The position numbers and the translations under genes are program-made. Below are positions 47,218 through 57,136 of a stretch of DNA of 64,000 bases, in pieces. Position 1 is the stretch's first letter. Each line of letters begins with the position of its first letter. The stretch spans positions 1 to 64,000 of the forward strand of contig NZ_JANFNG010000018.1 of the NCBI RefSeq assembly GCF_024436035.1, in the 5' to 3' direction. The notes under the pieces are model-generated. The model did not search any database. It saw nothing but the letters and a program-made list of their open reading frames with translations, and was not told the origin of the DNA. The stretch comes from Streptomyces humicola (GTDB lineage: Bacteria; Actinomycetota; Actinomycetes; Streptomycetales; Streptomycetaceae).

Positions 47218-49347
47218 CTACGCCGGGACGCTCGCGACGCCCGGGGCGAGGAACGGCTTGCCGTTCACGCGCTGGGAGACGCCCTCGCGGTCCAGGTACG
47301 GGGTGATGCCGCCGAGGTGGAACGGCCAGCCCGCGCCGGTGATCAGGCACAGGTCGACGTCCTGCGCCTCGGCCACCACGCCCTCGTCCAGCATCAGCTG
47401 GATCTCCTGGGCGATGGCGTCGAGCGCCCGCTCGCGCACCTGCTCCTCGGTGAGCACCGTGTCACCGACCTCGAAAAGCGCGGCGACCTCCGGGTCGATC
47501 TCCGGCTTCCCCGAGTCGTAGGTGTACAGGTTGCGCTTGCCGGCCTCCACGATGCGGCCGAGGTTCTCCGAGACGCCGAAGCGGTCCGGGAAGGCGGCGT
47601 GCAGCGTGCCGGCCACGTGGTGGGCGACGGCCGGCCCGACGAGTTCGAGGAGCACGATCGGCGTCATGGGCAGGCCGAGCGGCGCCAGCGCGTTGTCGGC
47701 CACCTCGACCGGCGTGCCCTCGTCGATCGAGCGCAGCACCTCGCCGAGGAAGCGGGTGAGCACGCGGTTGACGACGAACGCCGGGGCGTCCTTGACCAGC
47801 ACCGCGGTCTTCTTCAGCTTCTTGGCGACCGCAAAGGCCGTGGCCAGGGAGGCGTCGTCGGTCTTCTCGGCGCGCACGATCTCCAGCAGCGGAAGGACGG
47901 CGACGGGGTTGAAGAAGTGGAAGCCGACGACCCGCTCGGGGTGCTTCAGCTTCGAGGCCATCTCGGAGACCGACAGCGAGGAGGTGTTGGTGGCGAGGAT
48001 GGCGTGCTCGGGCACGACCGCCTCGACCTCGGCGAACACCTGCTGCTTGACGCCCATCTCCTCGAAGACCGCTTCGATGACGAAGTCCGCGTCGCCGAAG
48101 GCCGAGGCCTTGTCGAGGGAGCCGGTGACGAGGGCCTTGAGGCGGTTGGCCTTGTCCTGGTTGACCCGGCCCTTGAGCAGCAGCATGTCGATCTGCTCGT
48201 GGACGTAGCCGACGCCCTTGTCGATGCGCTCCTGGTCGATGTCGGTCAGCACGACCGGCACCTCGAGGCGGCGCACGAACAGCAGCGCCAGCTGAGAGGC
48301 CATCAGACCGGCGCCGACGACGCCGACCTTGGTGACCGGGCGCGCCAGGTTCTTGTCCGGGGCGCCGGCCGGGCGCTTGCCGCGCTTCTGCACCAAATTG
48401 AAGGCGTAGATACCGCTGCGCAGTTCGCCGCCCATGATCAGGTCGGCGAGCGCCTGGTCCTCGGCGTCGAAGCCCTGCCGCAGGTCGCCGTTCTTCGCAG
48501 CGGCCATGATGTCCAGGGCCCGGTACGCGGCCGGTGCCGCGCCGTGCACCTTGGAGTCGGCGATGGCCTTGCCGCGCTGGACCGCCTGGTCCCAGCCGTC
48601 ACCGCGGTCCACGGCCTGGCGAGCGACCTCGGTTTCGCCCGTGAGGACGGACGCCGTCCACGCCAGCGACTGCTCCAGGAAGTCCGCACCCTCGAAGATC
48701 GCGTCGGCGATCCCGAGCTCGTGGACCTGCTTCCCCTTGAGCTGCTTGTTCTGGTTGAGCGAGTTCTCGATGATCACCGTGACGGCACGGTCGGCACCGA
48801 TCAGGTTCGGCAGCAGCGTGCAGCCGCCCCAGCCCGGCACCAGTCCCAGGAAGACCTCGGGCAGCGAGAACGCCGGGATCGCGGCCGAGACCGTGCGGTA
48901 GGTGCAGTGCAGCCCGACCTCGACACCGCCGCCCATCGCCGCGCCGTTGTAGTACGCGAAGGTGGGCACGGCCAGCGCGGCGAGCCGCTTGAAGACGTCG
49001 TGGCCGCCCTTGCCGATGGCCAGCGCGTCCTCGTGGCGCTTGAGCAGCTCCACGCCCTTCAGGTCGGCGCCGACCGCGAAGATGAACGGCTTGCCCGTGA
49101 TGCCGGCGCCGACGATCTCGCCGTCCGCGGCCTCCTTCTCGACCTGGTCGATCGCGGCGTTGAGGTTCGCCAGCGACTGCGGGCCGAAGGTGGTCGGCTT
49201 GGTGTGGTCCAGGCCGTTGTCCAGCGTGATGAGCGCGAACTTCCCCGCGCCCTGCGGGAGGTCGAGATGGCGCACGTGCGCCTGCGTGACGACCTCGTCC
49301 GGGAACAGCTCCGCCGCTCCCTTCAACAGCTCAGCGGTGCTGCTCAC
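47218..49347 (-). CDS. fadB: multifunctional fatty-acid oxidation complex alpha subunit
   Basis: A 709-residue fusion. An N-terminal enoyl-CoA hydratase (about 1-300, catalytic glutamates in GGGVEVGLHC and LPEVFLGLVPGWGG) is followed by a 3-hydroxyacyl-CoA dehydrogenase (NAD motif VGVVGAGLMAS; NTSSLSVSEM; catalytic His in GFHFFNPVAVLPLLE) and the C-terminal dehydrogenase dimer domains. GTG at 49347 overlaps the thiolase stop (GTGA), giving a coupled fadAB operon for beta-oxidation. The same gene pair is SCO6026/6027 in S. coelicolor. Confidence 0.94.
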   Translation of the reverse strand: MSSTAELLKGAAELFPDEVVTQAHVRHLDLPQGAGKFALITLDNGLDHTKPTTFGPQSLANLNAAIDQVEKEAADGEIVGAGITGKPFIFAVGADLKGVELLKRHEDALAIGKGGHDVFKRLAALAVPTFAYYNGAAMGGGVEVGLHCTYRTVSAAIPAFSLPEVFLGLVPGWGGCTLLPNLIGADRAVTVIIENSLNQNKQLKGKQVHELGIADAIFEGADFLEQSLAWTASVLTGETEVARQAVDRGDGWDQAVQRGKAIADSKVHGAAPAAYRALDIMAAAKNGDLRQGFDAEDQALADLIMGGELRSGIYAFNLVQKRGKRPAGAPDKNLARPVTKVGVVGAGLMASQLALLFVRRLEVPVVLTDIDQERIDKGVGYVHEQIDMLLLKGRVNQDKANRLKALVTGSLDKASAFGDADFVIEAVFEEMGVKQQVFAEVEAVVPEHAILATNTSSLSVSEMASKLKHPERVVGFHFFNPVAVLPLLEIVRAEKTDDASLATAFAVAKKLKKTAVLVKDAPAFVVNRVLTRFLGEVLRSIDEGTPVEVADNALAPLGLPMTPIVLLELVGPAVAHHVAGTLHAAFPDRFGVSENLGRIVEAGKRNLYTYDSGKPEIDPEVAALFEVGDTVLTEEQVRERALDAIAQEIQLMLDEGVVAEAQDVDLCLITGAGWPFHLGGITPYLDREGVSQRVNGKPFLAPGVASVPA

Positions 49348-50564
49348 TTGCCTGCTCCCTCGAAGTGCGGGTTCTCCCAGATGACCGTGCCGCCCATGCC
49401 GAAGCCGACGCACATGGTGGTCAGGCCGTAGCGGACGTGCGGCTGCTCCTCGAACTGGCGGGCCAGCTGCGTCATCAGCCGGACACCGGAGGAGGCGAGC
49501 GGGTGGCCGAAGGCGATGGCGCCGCCGTACTGGTTGACGCGCTCGTCGTCGTCGGCGATGCCGTAGTGCTCGAGGAAGGCGAGCACCTGCACGGCGAACG
49601 CCTCGTTGATCTCGAACAGGCCGATGTCGGAGATCGACAGGCCCGCCTTGGCCAGCGCCTTCTCGGTCGCCGGGACCGGGCCGATGCCCATCACCTCGGG
49701 CTCGACGCCCGCGAAGGCGTAGGAGACCAGGCGCATCTTCACCGGCAGGCCGAGCTCGGCGGCCACGTCCTCGGCGGCGAGCAGCGAGGCGGTCGCACCG
49801 TCGTTGAGGCCGGCCGCGTTGCCGGCGGTGACCCGGCCGTGCGGGCGGAACGGGGTCTTGAGGGAGGCCAGGCTCTCCAGCGTGGTGCCCGGTCGCATCG
49901 GCTCGTCGGCGGTGGCCAGGCCCCAGCCGGTCTCGCCGCCCTCTGGGTTGGTGCGGCGGATCGCGATCGGCACCAGGTCCTGCTGGATCTTGCCGTTGGC
50001 GTAGGCCTTGGCGGCCTTCTCCTGGCTGCGCACCGCGTACTCGTCGGCCCGCGCCTTGGAGAGCTGCGGGAAGCGGTCGTGCAGGTTCTCCGCCGTCATG
50101 CCCATGAACATGGCGGACTCGTCGACCAGCTTCTCGGAGACGAAGCGCGGGTTGGGGTCCACGCCCTCGCCCATCGGGTGGCGGCCCATGTGCTCGACGC
50201 CACCGGCGACGACGACGTCGTAGGCACCGAAGGCGATGCCGCCCGAGGTGGTGGTGACGGCGGTCATCGCACCCGCGCACATGCGGTCGATGGAGAAGCC
50301 CGGGACGGTCTTGGGCAGACCCGCCAGGATCCCGGCGGTGCGGCCCAGAGTCAGTCCCTGGTCACCGATCTGCGTGGTGGCGGCGACGGCGACCTCGTCG
50401 ATCCGCTCGGCGGGCAGGTCCGGGTTGCGCCGCAGCAGCTCCCGGATGCACTTGATCACCAGGTCGTCGGCGCGGGTCTCGTGGTAGATGCCCTTGGGTC
50501 CCGCCTTGCCGAACGGGGTGCGGACGCCGTCGACGAAGACGACGTCCCTAGCGGTACGAGGCAC
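49344..50564 (-). CDS. fadA: acetyl-CoA acyltransferase (thiolase)
   Basis: A 406-residue thiolase cleaving 3-ketoacyl-CoA. Nucleophile Cys96 in DRMCAGAM, INEAFAVQ, GGAIAFGHPLASSG (catalytic His) and the second Cys in TMCVGFGMGG are intact. GTG start at 50564 with GGAGGAGA 6 nt upstream. First gene of the operon with fadB. A palindrome TACT-TGCG-AGTA lies about 95 bp upstream. Confidence 0.95.
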   Translation of the reverse strand: MPRTARDVVFVDGVRTPFGKAGPKGIYHETRADDLVIKCIRELLRRNPDLPAERIDEVAVAATTQIGDQGLTLGRTAGILAGLPKTVPGFSIDRMCAGAMTAVTTTSGGIAFGAYDVVVAGGVEHMGRHPMGEGVDPNPRFVSEKLVDESAMFMGMTAENLHDRFPQLSKARADEYAVRSQEKAAKAYANGKIQQDLVPIAIRRTNPEGGETGWGLATADEPMRPGTTLESLASLKTPFRPHGRVTAGNAAGLNDGATASLLAAEDVAAELGLPVKMRLVSYAFAGVEPEVMGIGPVPATEKALAKAGLSISDIGLFEINEAFAVQVLAFLEHYGIADDDERVNQYGGAIAFGHPLASSGVRLMTQLARQFEEQPHVRYGLTTMCVGFGMGGTVIWENPHFEGAGK

Positions 50565-50659
50565 TTTGGCTCTCCTCCAGACGCGGGGGCTCTGCAGGGC
50601 ACGCCGCGGGTTCGTCCCGTGTGGTCACGGGAAGCCCACGGCGGCTCACACCGCCATGC

Positions 50660-50671
50660 TACTTGCGAGTA
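50660..50671. promoter_or_regulatory. candidate TetR-type operator upstream of fadA
   Basis: TACT-TGCG-AGTA is a 4+4+4 inverted repeat (minus strand reads TTACTCGCAAGTAG) in the fadA promoter region. Actinobacterial TetR-type regulators of beta-oxidation bind similar TTAC...GTAA palindromes. A short match, so tentative. Confidence 0.35.
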
Positions 50672-50770
50672 ACCAAAGTGCACAGTCCCCCCGCCCGGAG
50701 CGTTGAAGGTCACATCGGTGCGAGGGGGCGGGTGGGGCTCCCGAGCCGTCGGCGAGAAGCGGGCAGAACC

Positions 50771-52015
50771 TCAGGAGTCGGGGGCGATGGCGCTCAGCGC
50801 CTCCGCGACCACGCCCGAGACGAGCTCCACCTGCCACGGCCGGGCCCCGCGCTCGACGAGCCGCTCGGCGACCGCCGTGACGCTTGGCTCGGCCGGCGGC
50901 TCCCAGCACAGCCGGCGCACGGCGTCCGGTGCGATCAGATTCTCCTGCGGAAGACCGAGCTCCTCCGCCAGCCGGGTGACAGCGGCGCGTGCGGCGCTGA
51001 GCCGCGCGGCGGCGGCCGGGTCCTTGTCGGCCCAGGCGCGGGGTGGGGGAGGACCGCCGAGCGGAGGTGCGGCCTGCGGCAGCTCACGCTCCGGCAGGGT
51101 ACGCGCACGGTCGACGGCCCCCTGCCAGGCGTCGAGCTGGCGGCGGCTCATGCGATTGCCGAATCCGGGCAGCGCGCCGAGCCCCTGGGCGCTGGTCGGC
51201 ATCGCCAGCGCGGCGGCGACGATCGCGGCGTCGGAGAGCACCCGTCCCGGCGAGACATCCCGCTCCTGGGCGATCCTGTCCCGTACCGTCCACAGCTCGC
51301 GCACGGCGGCGAGCTGGCGGCGGCGGCGCACCTTGTGCATGCCGGAGGTGCGGCGCCACGGATCGGTGCGCGGCGCGGGCGGGGGCGCGGAGACGATCGC
51401 CGCGAACTCCTGCAGCGCCCATTCGAGCTTGCCCTGCGTACGCAGCTCCTCCTCCAGCGCGTCGCGCAGGTCGACGAGGAGCTCGACGTCGAGCGCGGCG
51501 TAGCGCAGCCACGGATCGGGTAGCGGACGCGTGGACCAGTCGACGGCCGAGTGGCCCTTCTCCAGTGCGTAGCCGAGGACGTTCTCGACCATGGCGCCGA
51601 GGCCGACCCGGGCGAATCCGGCGAGGCGGCCGGCGAGCTCGGTGTCGAACAGCTGGTCGGGACGCATTCCGATCTCGGCCAAGCACGGGAGGTCCTGGGT
51701 GGCCGCGTGCAGCACCCACTCGGTCCCGGCGAGGGCATCGCCCAGCGCGGTGAGGTCGGGACATGCGACGGGGTCGATCAGCGCGGTCCCCGCTCCGGCT
51801 CGGCGTAGCTGGACCAGGTAGGCCCGCTGCCCGTACCGGTAGCCGGATGCGCGCTCGGCGTCGACGGCGACAGGACCGGTGCCCGCGGCGAAAGCCTCCA
51901 CAACGGCGGCGAAGGCCTCCGGGCTGGCGGTCACCGGCGGGATGCCCTCGCGCGGGTCCAGCAGCGGGACCGGCGCCGGGGGTGCTTCGTTGGCGGTCTC
52001 TCGGGCGTCGGTCAC
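50771..52015 (-). CDS. rnd: ribonuclease D
   Basis: A 414-residue 3'-5' exoribonuclease for tRNA and small-RNA maturation. DEDDy residues appear in PVAVDAERASGYRY, HAATQDLPCL, FDTELAGRLAG and RYAALDVELLVDL (Tyr...Asp). An HRDC domain follows (about 225-300, RRRRQLAAVRELWTVRDRIA). GTG start at 52015 has no clear ribosome site. Separated from whiI upstream by a hairpin. Confidence 0.9.
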   Translation of the reverse strand: MTDARETANEAPPAPVPLLDPREGIPPVTASPEAFAAVVEAFAAGTGPVAVDAERASGYRYGQRAYLVQLRRAGAGTALIDPVACPDLTALGDALAGTEWVLHAATQDLPCLAEIGMRPDQLFDTELAGRLAGFARVGLGAMVENVLGYALEKGHSAVDWSTRPLPDPWLRYAALDVELLVDLRDALEEELRTQGKLEWALQEFAAIVSAPPPAPRTDPWRRTSGMHKVRRRRQLAAVRELWTVRDRIAQERDVSPGRVLSDAAIVAAALAMPTSAQGLGALPGFGNRMSRRQLDAWQGAVDRARTLPERELPQAAPPLGGPPPPRAWADKDPAAAARLSAARAAVTRLAEELGLPQENLIAPDAVRRLCWEPPAEPSVTAVAERLVERGARPWQVELVSGVVAEALSAIAPDS

Positions 52016-52081
52016 CCGTCAAGGGTAGCCGGGCATAGGCGCGCGACCCATGCCGAAGAGCGCCGGGGGTGCGGGCACGGC

Positions 52082-52119
52082 GAAGGCCCGTGGCCGGAAC
52101 GCTCCGTCCACGGGCCTTC
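52082..52119 (-). terminator. terminator hairpin after whiI
   Basis: 12-bp stem GAAGGCCCGTGG / CCACGGGCCTTC with a 14-nt loop, 22 bp past the whiI stop. Confidence 0.75.
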
Positions 52120-52140
52120 CCCAGGCCGTGCGAGACCAGG

Positions 52141-52803
52141 TCAGTGGATGATGCCGGTACGCAGCGCGACCGCGACCATTCCGGCGCGGTCGCCGGTGCC
52201 GAGCTTGCGGGCGATACGGGCGAGGTGGCTCTTCACGGTGAGCGCGGACAGCCCCATCGAGACGCCGATGGCCTTGTTCGACTGGCCCTCCGCGACCAGC
52301 CGGAGCACCTCGACCTCACGGCCGGACAGCTCCCGGTAGCCGCCGGGGTGCCCGGGCGCGCCCGGCGGGCGGCGCTGCATGCGGGCACCCGGGGCGCCGA
52401 TCGGGGCGGCGCCGGGACGCTGTGCCAGGCCGACGTTGGTGCGGGTGCCGGTGACGACGTAGCCCTTGACGCCGCCGGCGAGCGCGTTGCGCACGGCGCC
52501 GATGTCGTCGGCGGCGGACAGGGCGAGTCCGTTCGGCCAGCCTGCCGCCCTGGTCTCGGCGAGGAGCGTGAGACCGGAGCCGTCGGGGAGGTGGACGTCG
52601 GCGACACAGATGTCGCGCGGGGTGCCGACCCGGGGGCGAGCCTCCGCGATGGACGAGGCCTCGATCACGTCGCGCACGCCGAGTGCCCACAGATGTCGTG
52701 TGACGGTGCTGCGGACGCGCGGGTCGGCGACGACGACCATGGCCGTCGGCTTGATCGGACGGTAGGCGACCAGGCTTGTGGGGTGGTCGAGAAGAACCGA
52801 CAC
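52141..52803 (-). CDS. whiI: orphan atypical response regulator WhiI
   Basis: A 220-residue NarL/LuxR-type regulator needed for sporulation septation; known to act with BldM. The receiver (about 18-130) keeps D69 (CVADVHLPDG) but has Ala26-Asp27 where normal receivers have two acidic residues, and GYVVTG where the conserved Lys belongs, so ordinary phosphorylation is unlikely. The C-terminal HTH (about 155-215) has LSGREVEVLRLVAEGQSNKAIG. GTG start at 52803 with AGGAGG. No kinase gene nearby. A sigma-WhiG-like promoter lies upstream. Confidence 0.93.
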   Translation of the reverse strand: MSVLLDHPTSLVAYRPIKPTAMVVVADPRVRSTVTRHLWALGVRDVIEASSIAEARPRVGTPRDICVADVHLPDGSGLTLLAETRAAGWPNGLALSAADDIGAVRNALAGGVKGYVVTGTRTNVGLAQRPGAAPIGAPGARMQRRPPGAPGHPGGYRELSGREVEVLRLVAEGQSNKAIGVSMGLSALTVKSHLARIARKLGTGDRAGMVAVALRTGIIH

Positions 52804-52882
52804 CGGGCCTCCTGTGGGGTGGCGGGACGGGCCCGGCCGGAGGGGAAGGGCCGGGACATCCGCGGTGGAATGGTCACAGTCT

Positions 52883-52910
52883 CCTTCGGCACTATCGGAA
52901 CGTGGCTTTA
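52883..52910 (-). promoter_or_regulatory. candidate sigma-WhiG promoter of whiI
   Basis: On the minus strand TAAA (52910-52907) is followed after 16 nt by GCCGAAGG (52890-52883), close to the flagellar/WhiG consensus TAAA-N15/16-GCCGATAA. It is about 80 bp upstream of the whiI start, and whiI is a known WhiG target in S. coelicolor. Confidence 0.5.
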
Positions 52911-53094
52911 GGGGAAGATCACGATTTATTGAGTAACAATTCGGGCAAGTCGGGTGGGCAGGCGATCGATTACCAACGAAAGAGTTAACTGTCCGATCAC
53001 TTCAGTACAGATGACGGGCCGACAAGAACACCGGGGCCCGGCGACGGCGTCGAACGCGCCCGGTGTGCTCGGTGTGCTCGGTGTGCTCGTGCGC

Positions 53095-53718
53095 TTAGCG
53101 CGGTCCGCGGCGGTTCGGCAGCGAGACCACGCCGGTGGCACCCGGATCGGCCGCCGCCGGCGGCAGCCCGGCGCACGTGCACAGCAGCTCGCACCAGGCC
53201 GAAAGGTGCGCCGCCGCGTCCGGCCCGCCGGCCGCCGTCTCGCCCGGCGTCCACGACGCCCTGACCTCGATCTGCGTCGAGTCGGGCCGGTCGGCGAGCC
53301 CGCCGAAGTGGTGCGAGGAACTGCGCGAGACCGTGCCGCTCACTTCCGTGTACACCGCACCGCGCGCTTCGAGCGCACCCGTCAGCCACGACCAGCACAC
53401 CTCGGGCAGCAGCGGGTCCGCGGCCATCTCCGGCTCCAGCTCCGCCCGGGCCAGCGTCACCAGGCGGAACGAGCCGTGCCACCCCTCCGGTTCACCTGGG
53501 TCGTGCAGCAGCACCAGACGCCCGTCCGCGAGCTCCTCGCCCTCGACGGTGACGGCCGCCTCCAGCGCGTAGGCGTACGGAGCCAGCCGCTTCGGCGCGG
53601 GGGTCGCTTCGAGTGCCACTTCCTGCCGTACCCGCGCGGTCCGCAGCGCGCCGACCGCTCGACGGAAGGCGAGTGGTGTACCGTCCTCGCCCTCGAGGTG
53701 CTCCTGAGCCGCAGCCAT
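53095..53718 (-). CDS. DUF3000 family protein
   Basis: A 207-residue soluble protein of an actinobacteria-restricted family of unknown function (DUF3000), recognised from FRRAVGALRTARVRQEVALEATPAPKRLAPYAYALEA and its place beside hemE, as in S. coelicolor. No signal peptide or catalytic motif. ATG 53718 is chosen since the upstream frame overlaps the divergent hemE region. Divergent from hemE by 92 bp. Confidence 0.85.
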   Translation of the reverse strand: MAAAQEHLEGEDGTPLAFRRAVGALRTARVRQEVALEATPAPKRLAPYAYALEAAVTVEGEELADGRLVLLHDPGEPEGWHGSFRLVTLARAELEPEMAADPLLPEVCWSWLTGALEARGAVYTEVSGTVSRSSSHHFGGLADRPDSTQIEVRASWTPGETAAGGPDAAAHLSAWCELLCTCAGLPPAAADPGATGVVSLPNRRGPR

Positions 53719-53810
53719 GCCCGGAAGACTAGGACGCTGGCACGCTCCCATACGGGAGGAACACCGGTGTGGGCGGGTCGTTGTCACGGCCGCATGCGAA
53801 GATTCAGGAC

Positions 53811-54896
53811 GTGAGTGCAGACGAGCAGACCGCAGACGATCCACGCCCCACCCGCGCCGCCGCCGCGACCGCGGATTCCGCGTTCATCCGCGCGTGCCGC
53901 CGCGAGCCGGTGCCGCACACACCGGTGTGGTTCATGCGCCAGGCCGGGCGCTCGCTGCCCGAGTACCGCAAGGTGCGCGAGGGCACGGGAATGCTCGAAT
54001 CGTGCATGCGCCCCGACCTCGTCACCGAGATCACGCTGCAGCCGGTCCGCCGTCACAAGGTCGACGCCGCCATCTACTTCAGCGACATCGTCGTACCACT
54101 CAAGGCGATCGGCCTCGACCTGGACATCAAGCCGGGCATCGGGCCCGTGGTCGCGCAGCCGATCCGGACACGCGCCGACCTCGACCGGCTGCGGCCGCTC
54201 GACCCGGACGACGTCTCCTACGTCGCCGAGGCCGTCGGGATGCTCACCGAGGAGCTCGGCAGCACACCGCTGATCGGTTTCGCCGGCGCACCGTTCACTC
54301 TCGCGAGTTATCTGGTCGAGGGCGGCCCGTCCCGCAATCACGAACACACCAAGGCGCTCATGTACGGAGAGCCTCAGCTGTGGGCCGATCTGCTCGACCG
54401 GCTCGCCGGGATCACCGCCGCCTTCCTGACCGTGCAGATCGAGGCGGGCGCCTCGGCGGTGCAGCTCTTCGACTCCTGGGTCGGCGCCCTGGCGCCCGAC
54501 GACTACCGGCGGTCGGTGATGCCCGCGTCGGCGAAGGTCTTCGACGCCGTGGCCCGCTACGGCGTGCCCCGCATCCACTTCGGCGTCGGCACGGGCGAAC
54601 TGCTCGGCCTGATGGGGCAGGCCGGTGCCGACGTCGTCGGCGTCGACTGGCGCGTCCCGCTCGACGAGGCGGCGAGCAGGGTCGGGCGCCACAAGGCGCT
54701 GCAGGGCAACCTCGATCCTGCGGTGCTCTTCGCACCGCGTCAGGTCGTCGAGACCAAGGCGCGCGAGGTGCTGCACGCTGCGCAGGCCGGGCCCGGCCAC
54801 ATCTTCAACCTCGGCCACGGTGTGCTGCCGAGCACCGATCCGGACGCGCTCACCCGGCTCGTCGAGTTCGTGCACACCACCACCGAGGCGCGCTGA
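53811..54896 (+). CDS. hemE: uroporphyrinogen decarboxylase
   Basis: A 361-residue cofactor-free decarboxylase giving coproporphyrinogen [18 protein letters not shown] near the N-terminus (substrate-binding Arg), the catalytic Asp in [30 protein letters not shown] and [14 protein letters not shown] are all present. GTG at 53811 with a CAGGA site upstream. First of hemE-hemG-hemQ, with gaps of 21 and 5 bp. Confidence 0.96.
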   Translation: MSADEQTADDPRPTRAAAATADSAFIRACRREPVPHTPVWFMRQAGRSLPEYRKVREGTGMLESCMRPDLVTEITLQPVRRHKVDAAIYFSDIVVPLKAIGLDLDIKPGIGPVVAQPIRTRADLDRLRPLDPDDVSYVAEAVGMLTEELGSTPLIGFAGAPFTLASYLVEGGPSRNHEHTKALMYGEPQLWADLLDRLAGITAAFLTVQIEAGASAVQLFDSWVGALAPDDYRRSVMPASAKVFDAVARYGVPRIHFGVGTGELLGLMGQAGADVVGVDWRVPLDEAASRVGRHKALQGNLDPAVLFAPRQVVETKAREVLHAAQAGPGHIFNLGHGVLPSTDPDALTRLVEFVHTTTEAR

Positions 54897-54917
54897 CGAC
54901 ACTGGGAGACTGGTGTC

Positions 54918-56366
54918 ATGAGCGAATCGAAGCCCCGCGTCCTCGTCGTCGGCGGCGGCATCTCCGGTCTCGTCGCCGCGTACGACCTGTCGCGCAGCGG
55001 TGCGCAGGTCGTCGTCGCCGAGTCGTCCGAGCGGCTCGGCGGCAAGCTGTACGCCGACGAGATCGCGGGCGTGCCGGTGGACCTGGGCGCCGAGTCGATG
55101 CTCGCGCGGCGGCCCGAGGCCGTACAGCTGGCGCGGGAGGTCGGGCTCGCCGAGGAGCTCCAGCCGCCTGCCATCGCACAGGCCGCGCTGTGGACCCGGG
55201 GCAGGCTCCGCCCGATGCCGCGCGGCCACATCATGGGCGTCCCCGGCGACCTCGGGCCGCTGTCGGCCTCCGGGGTGATCTCCGCGGCCGGGCTCGCCCG
55301 GCTCCCGCTCGACCATGTGCTGCCGCGCACGCCCGTCGGCGACGACGTCGCGATCGGCGAGTACGTGGCAGCGCGGCTCGGACACGAGGTCGTCGACCGC
55401 CTCGTGGAGCCCCTGCTCGGCGGCGTCTACGCGGGCAACGCCTACCGGATCTCCATGCGCGCCGCGGTGCCGCAGCTGTTCGAGGCCGTGGCGCAGGGCG
55501 GACGGTCACTGATCGAGGGCGTACGCCAGGCCCAGCGCAGGGCCGCCGCGGCCGCGCCGCAGGACGGTCCCGTCTTCATGGGGATCCGCGGCGGCGTGGG
55601 ACGCCTGCCGCTGGCGGTCGCCGACGCATGCCGCGCCGCGGGCACCCGGATTCTCGACCGGACGGCGATGCGCGAGCTGAAGCGCACACCGCGCGGCTGG
55701 CAGGCCGTCGTGGACGGGCCCGACGGCCGGACACTGCTCGACGTGGATGCGGTCGTGCTCGCCGCTCCCGCGCCCGTCGCCTCACGGCTGCTGAGCGCCG
55801 AATCCCCCGCGGCCGCCGCCGAGTTGGCGTCCGTGGAGTACGCGAGCGTGGCGCTGGTCACCATGGCCTTCCGCCGCCGCGATCTGCTGAATCTGCCGAA
55901 CAGCAGCGGTTTCCTGGTTCCGCCGGTCGAGGGACGCACCGTCAAGGCGTCGACGTTCGCCAGTCGCAAGTGGGGCTGGATCCGCGATGCGAGTCCCGAC
56001 ACCGTCGTCCTGCGCACCTCGGTCGGCCGCCACGGTGAGGAGCACCACCTCGAACGGGAGGACACCGACCTCGTGCGGCTCTCCCGCGAGGATCTCTCAG
56101 CCGCGATCGGGCTCACCGCCGCGCCCGTGGCGGCGCGTGTGACGCGGTGGGACAGCGGCCTCCCGCAGTACCCGGTGGGACATCTGCAGCGGGTCGCCCG
56201 GATCCGTGAGCACGTCGCGAAGCTGCCCGGACTCGTCGTGTGCGGCGCCGCGTACGACGGTGTGGGCATCCCGGCGTGCATCGCCGGTGCGCGGGAGGCG
56301 GCGCGTTACCTGTCCCAGCAACCGGGGACCCTGGAGCGGCCGGCCTCCGGCGGCGCGCGAGAATAG
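54918..56366 (+). CDS. hemG: coproporphyrinogen/protoporphyrinogen III oxidase (HemY/CgoX type)
   Basis: A 482-residue FAD oxidase. FAD motif [19 protein letters not shown] (about 11-29), [10 protein letters not shown], and the C-terminal FAD segment [23 protein letters not shown]. In actinobacteria this HemY-family protein oxidises coproporphyrinogen III to coproporphyrin III (CgoX), although usually named HemG or protoporphyrinogen oxidase. hemQ directly downstream supports the coproporphyrin route. ATG 54918 with GGGAG upstream. Confidence 0.94.
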   Translation: MSESKPRVLVVGGGISGLVAAYDLSRSGAQVVVAESSERLGGKLYADEIAGVPVDLGAESMLARRPEAVQLAREVGLAEELQPPAIAQAALWTRGRLRPMPRGHIMGVPGDLGPLSASGVISAAGLARLPLDHVLPRTPVGDDVAIGEYVAARLGHEVVDRLVEPLLGGVYAGNAYRISMRAAVPQLFEAVAQGGRSLIEGVRQAQRRAAAAAPQDGPVFMGIRGGVGRLPLAVADACRAAGTRILDRTAMRELKRTPRGWQAVVDGPDGRTLLDVDAVVLAAPAPVASRLLSAESPAAAAELASVEYASVALVTMAFRRRDLLNLPNSSGFLVPPVEGRTVKASTFASRKWGWIRDASPDTVVLRTSVGRHGEEHHLEREDTDLVRLSREDLSAAIGLTAAPVAARVTRWDSGLPQYPVGHLQRVARIREHVAKLPGLVVCGAAYDGVGIPACIAGAREAARYLSQQPGTLERPASGGARE

Positions 56367-56371
56367 GTGAC

Positions 56372-57094
56372 ATGACCGACAACGCTGAACCCGCCAAGGC
56401 CCCGAACGCGGGCAAGAAGGCCCGCGAGCTCAACGACGTGATCCGCTACACGCTGTGGTCGGTGTTCCGGCTCCGTGACGTGCTGCCCGAGGACCGCAGC
56501 GGATACGCCGCCGAGGTCGAGGAGCTCTTCGAGCAGCTCGCGGCCAAGGACGTCGTCGTCCGCGGCACCTACGACGTCTCCGGGCTGCGCGCCGACGCCG
56601 ACCTCATGATCTGGTGGCACGCCGAAACGGCCGACGCCCTCCAGGACGCGTACAACCGCTTCCGCCGCACCAAGCTCGGCCGCGGCCTCGAACCGGTCTG
56701 GTCGAACATGGCGCTGCACCGCCCGGCCGAGTTCAACAGGTCGCACGTCCCGGCCTTCCTCGCCGAGGAGACCCCGCGCAGCTACGTCAGCGTCTACCCG
56801 TTTGTTCGCTCCTACGACTGGTACCTGCTGCCCGACGAGGAGCGCCGCCAGATGCTCGCCGACCACGGCAAGATGGCGCGTGGCTTCCCGGACGTGCGTG
56901 CCAACACCGTCGCCTCCTTCTCGCTCGGCGACTACGAGTGGATCCTCGCCTTCGAGGCCGACGAGCTGCACCGCATCGTCGACCTCATGCGCCACCTGCG
57001 AGGCTCCGAGGCGCGCAGGCACGTCCGCGAAGAGGTGCCGTTCTTCACCGGCCGGCGCAAGCCCGTCGCGGAGCTGGTGGCGGGACTGGCCTGA
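56372..57094 (+). CDS. hemQ: coproheme decarboxylase HemQ/ChdC (chlorite dismutase family)
   Basis: A 240-residue heme-binding protein that decarboxylates coproheme to heme b, the last step of the coproporphyrin-dependent pathway. [14 protein letters not shown] holds the reactive tyrosine region, [30 protein letters not shown] the proximal His segment. The distal Arg of true chlorite dismutases is not apparent, so chlorite detoxification is unlikely. Starts 5 bp after hemG. Confidence 0.95.
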   Translation: MTDNAEPAKAPNAGKKARELNDVIRYTLWSVFRLRDVLPEDRSGYAAEVEELFEQLAAKDVVVRGTYDVSGLRADADLMIWWHAETADALQDAYNRFRRTKLGRGLEPVWSNMALHRPAEFNRSHVPAFLAEETPRSYVSVYPFVRSYDWYLLPDEERRQMLADHGKMARGFPDVRANTVASFSLGDYEWILAFEADELHRIVDLMRHLRGSEARRHVREEVPFFTGRRKPVAELVAGLA

Positions 57095-57104
57095 TCCCGT
57101 CCGC

Positions 57105-57124
57105 GGGCCGTCCACGGGCGGCCC
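57105..57124. terminator. short hairpin between convergent hemQ and peptidase genes
   Basis: GGGCCG pairs with CGGCCC around an 8-nt loop, 10 bp past hemQ. Small and without a T-tract; a weak candidate. Confidence 0.4.
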
Positions 57125-57136
57125 TTCCGGGGCACG

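Noticed and set aside
47176-50672. Long plus-strand open frames opposite fadB and fadA
   Set aside because: Translations are rich in Arg/Gly/His with no family motif; the minus-strand thiolase and FadB are unmistakable.
56372-57094. Chlorite dismutase (chlorite detoxification)
   Set aside because: Position after hemG and the sequence type fit coproheme decarboxylase HemQ; no chlorate/perchlorate genes nearby.
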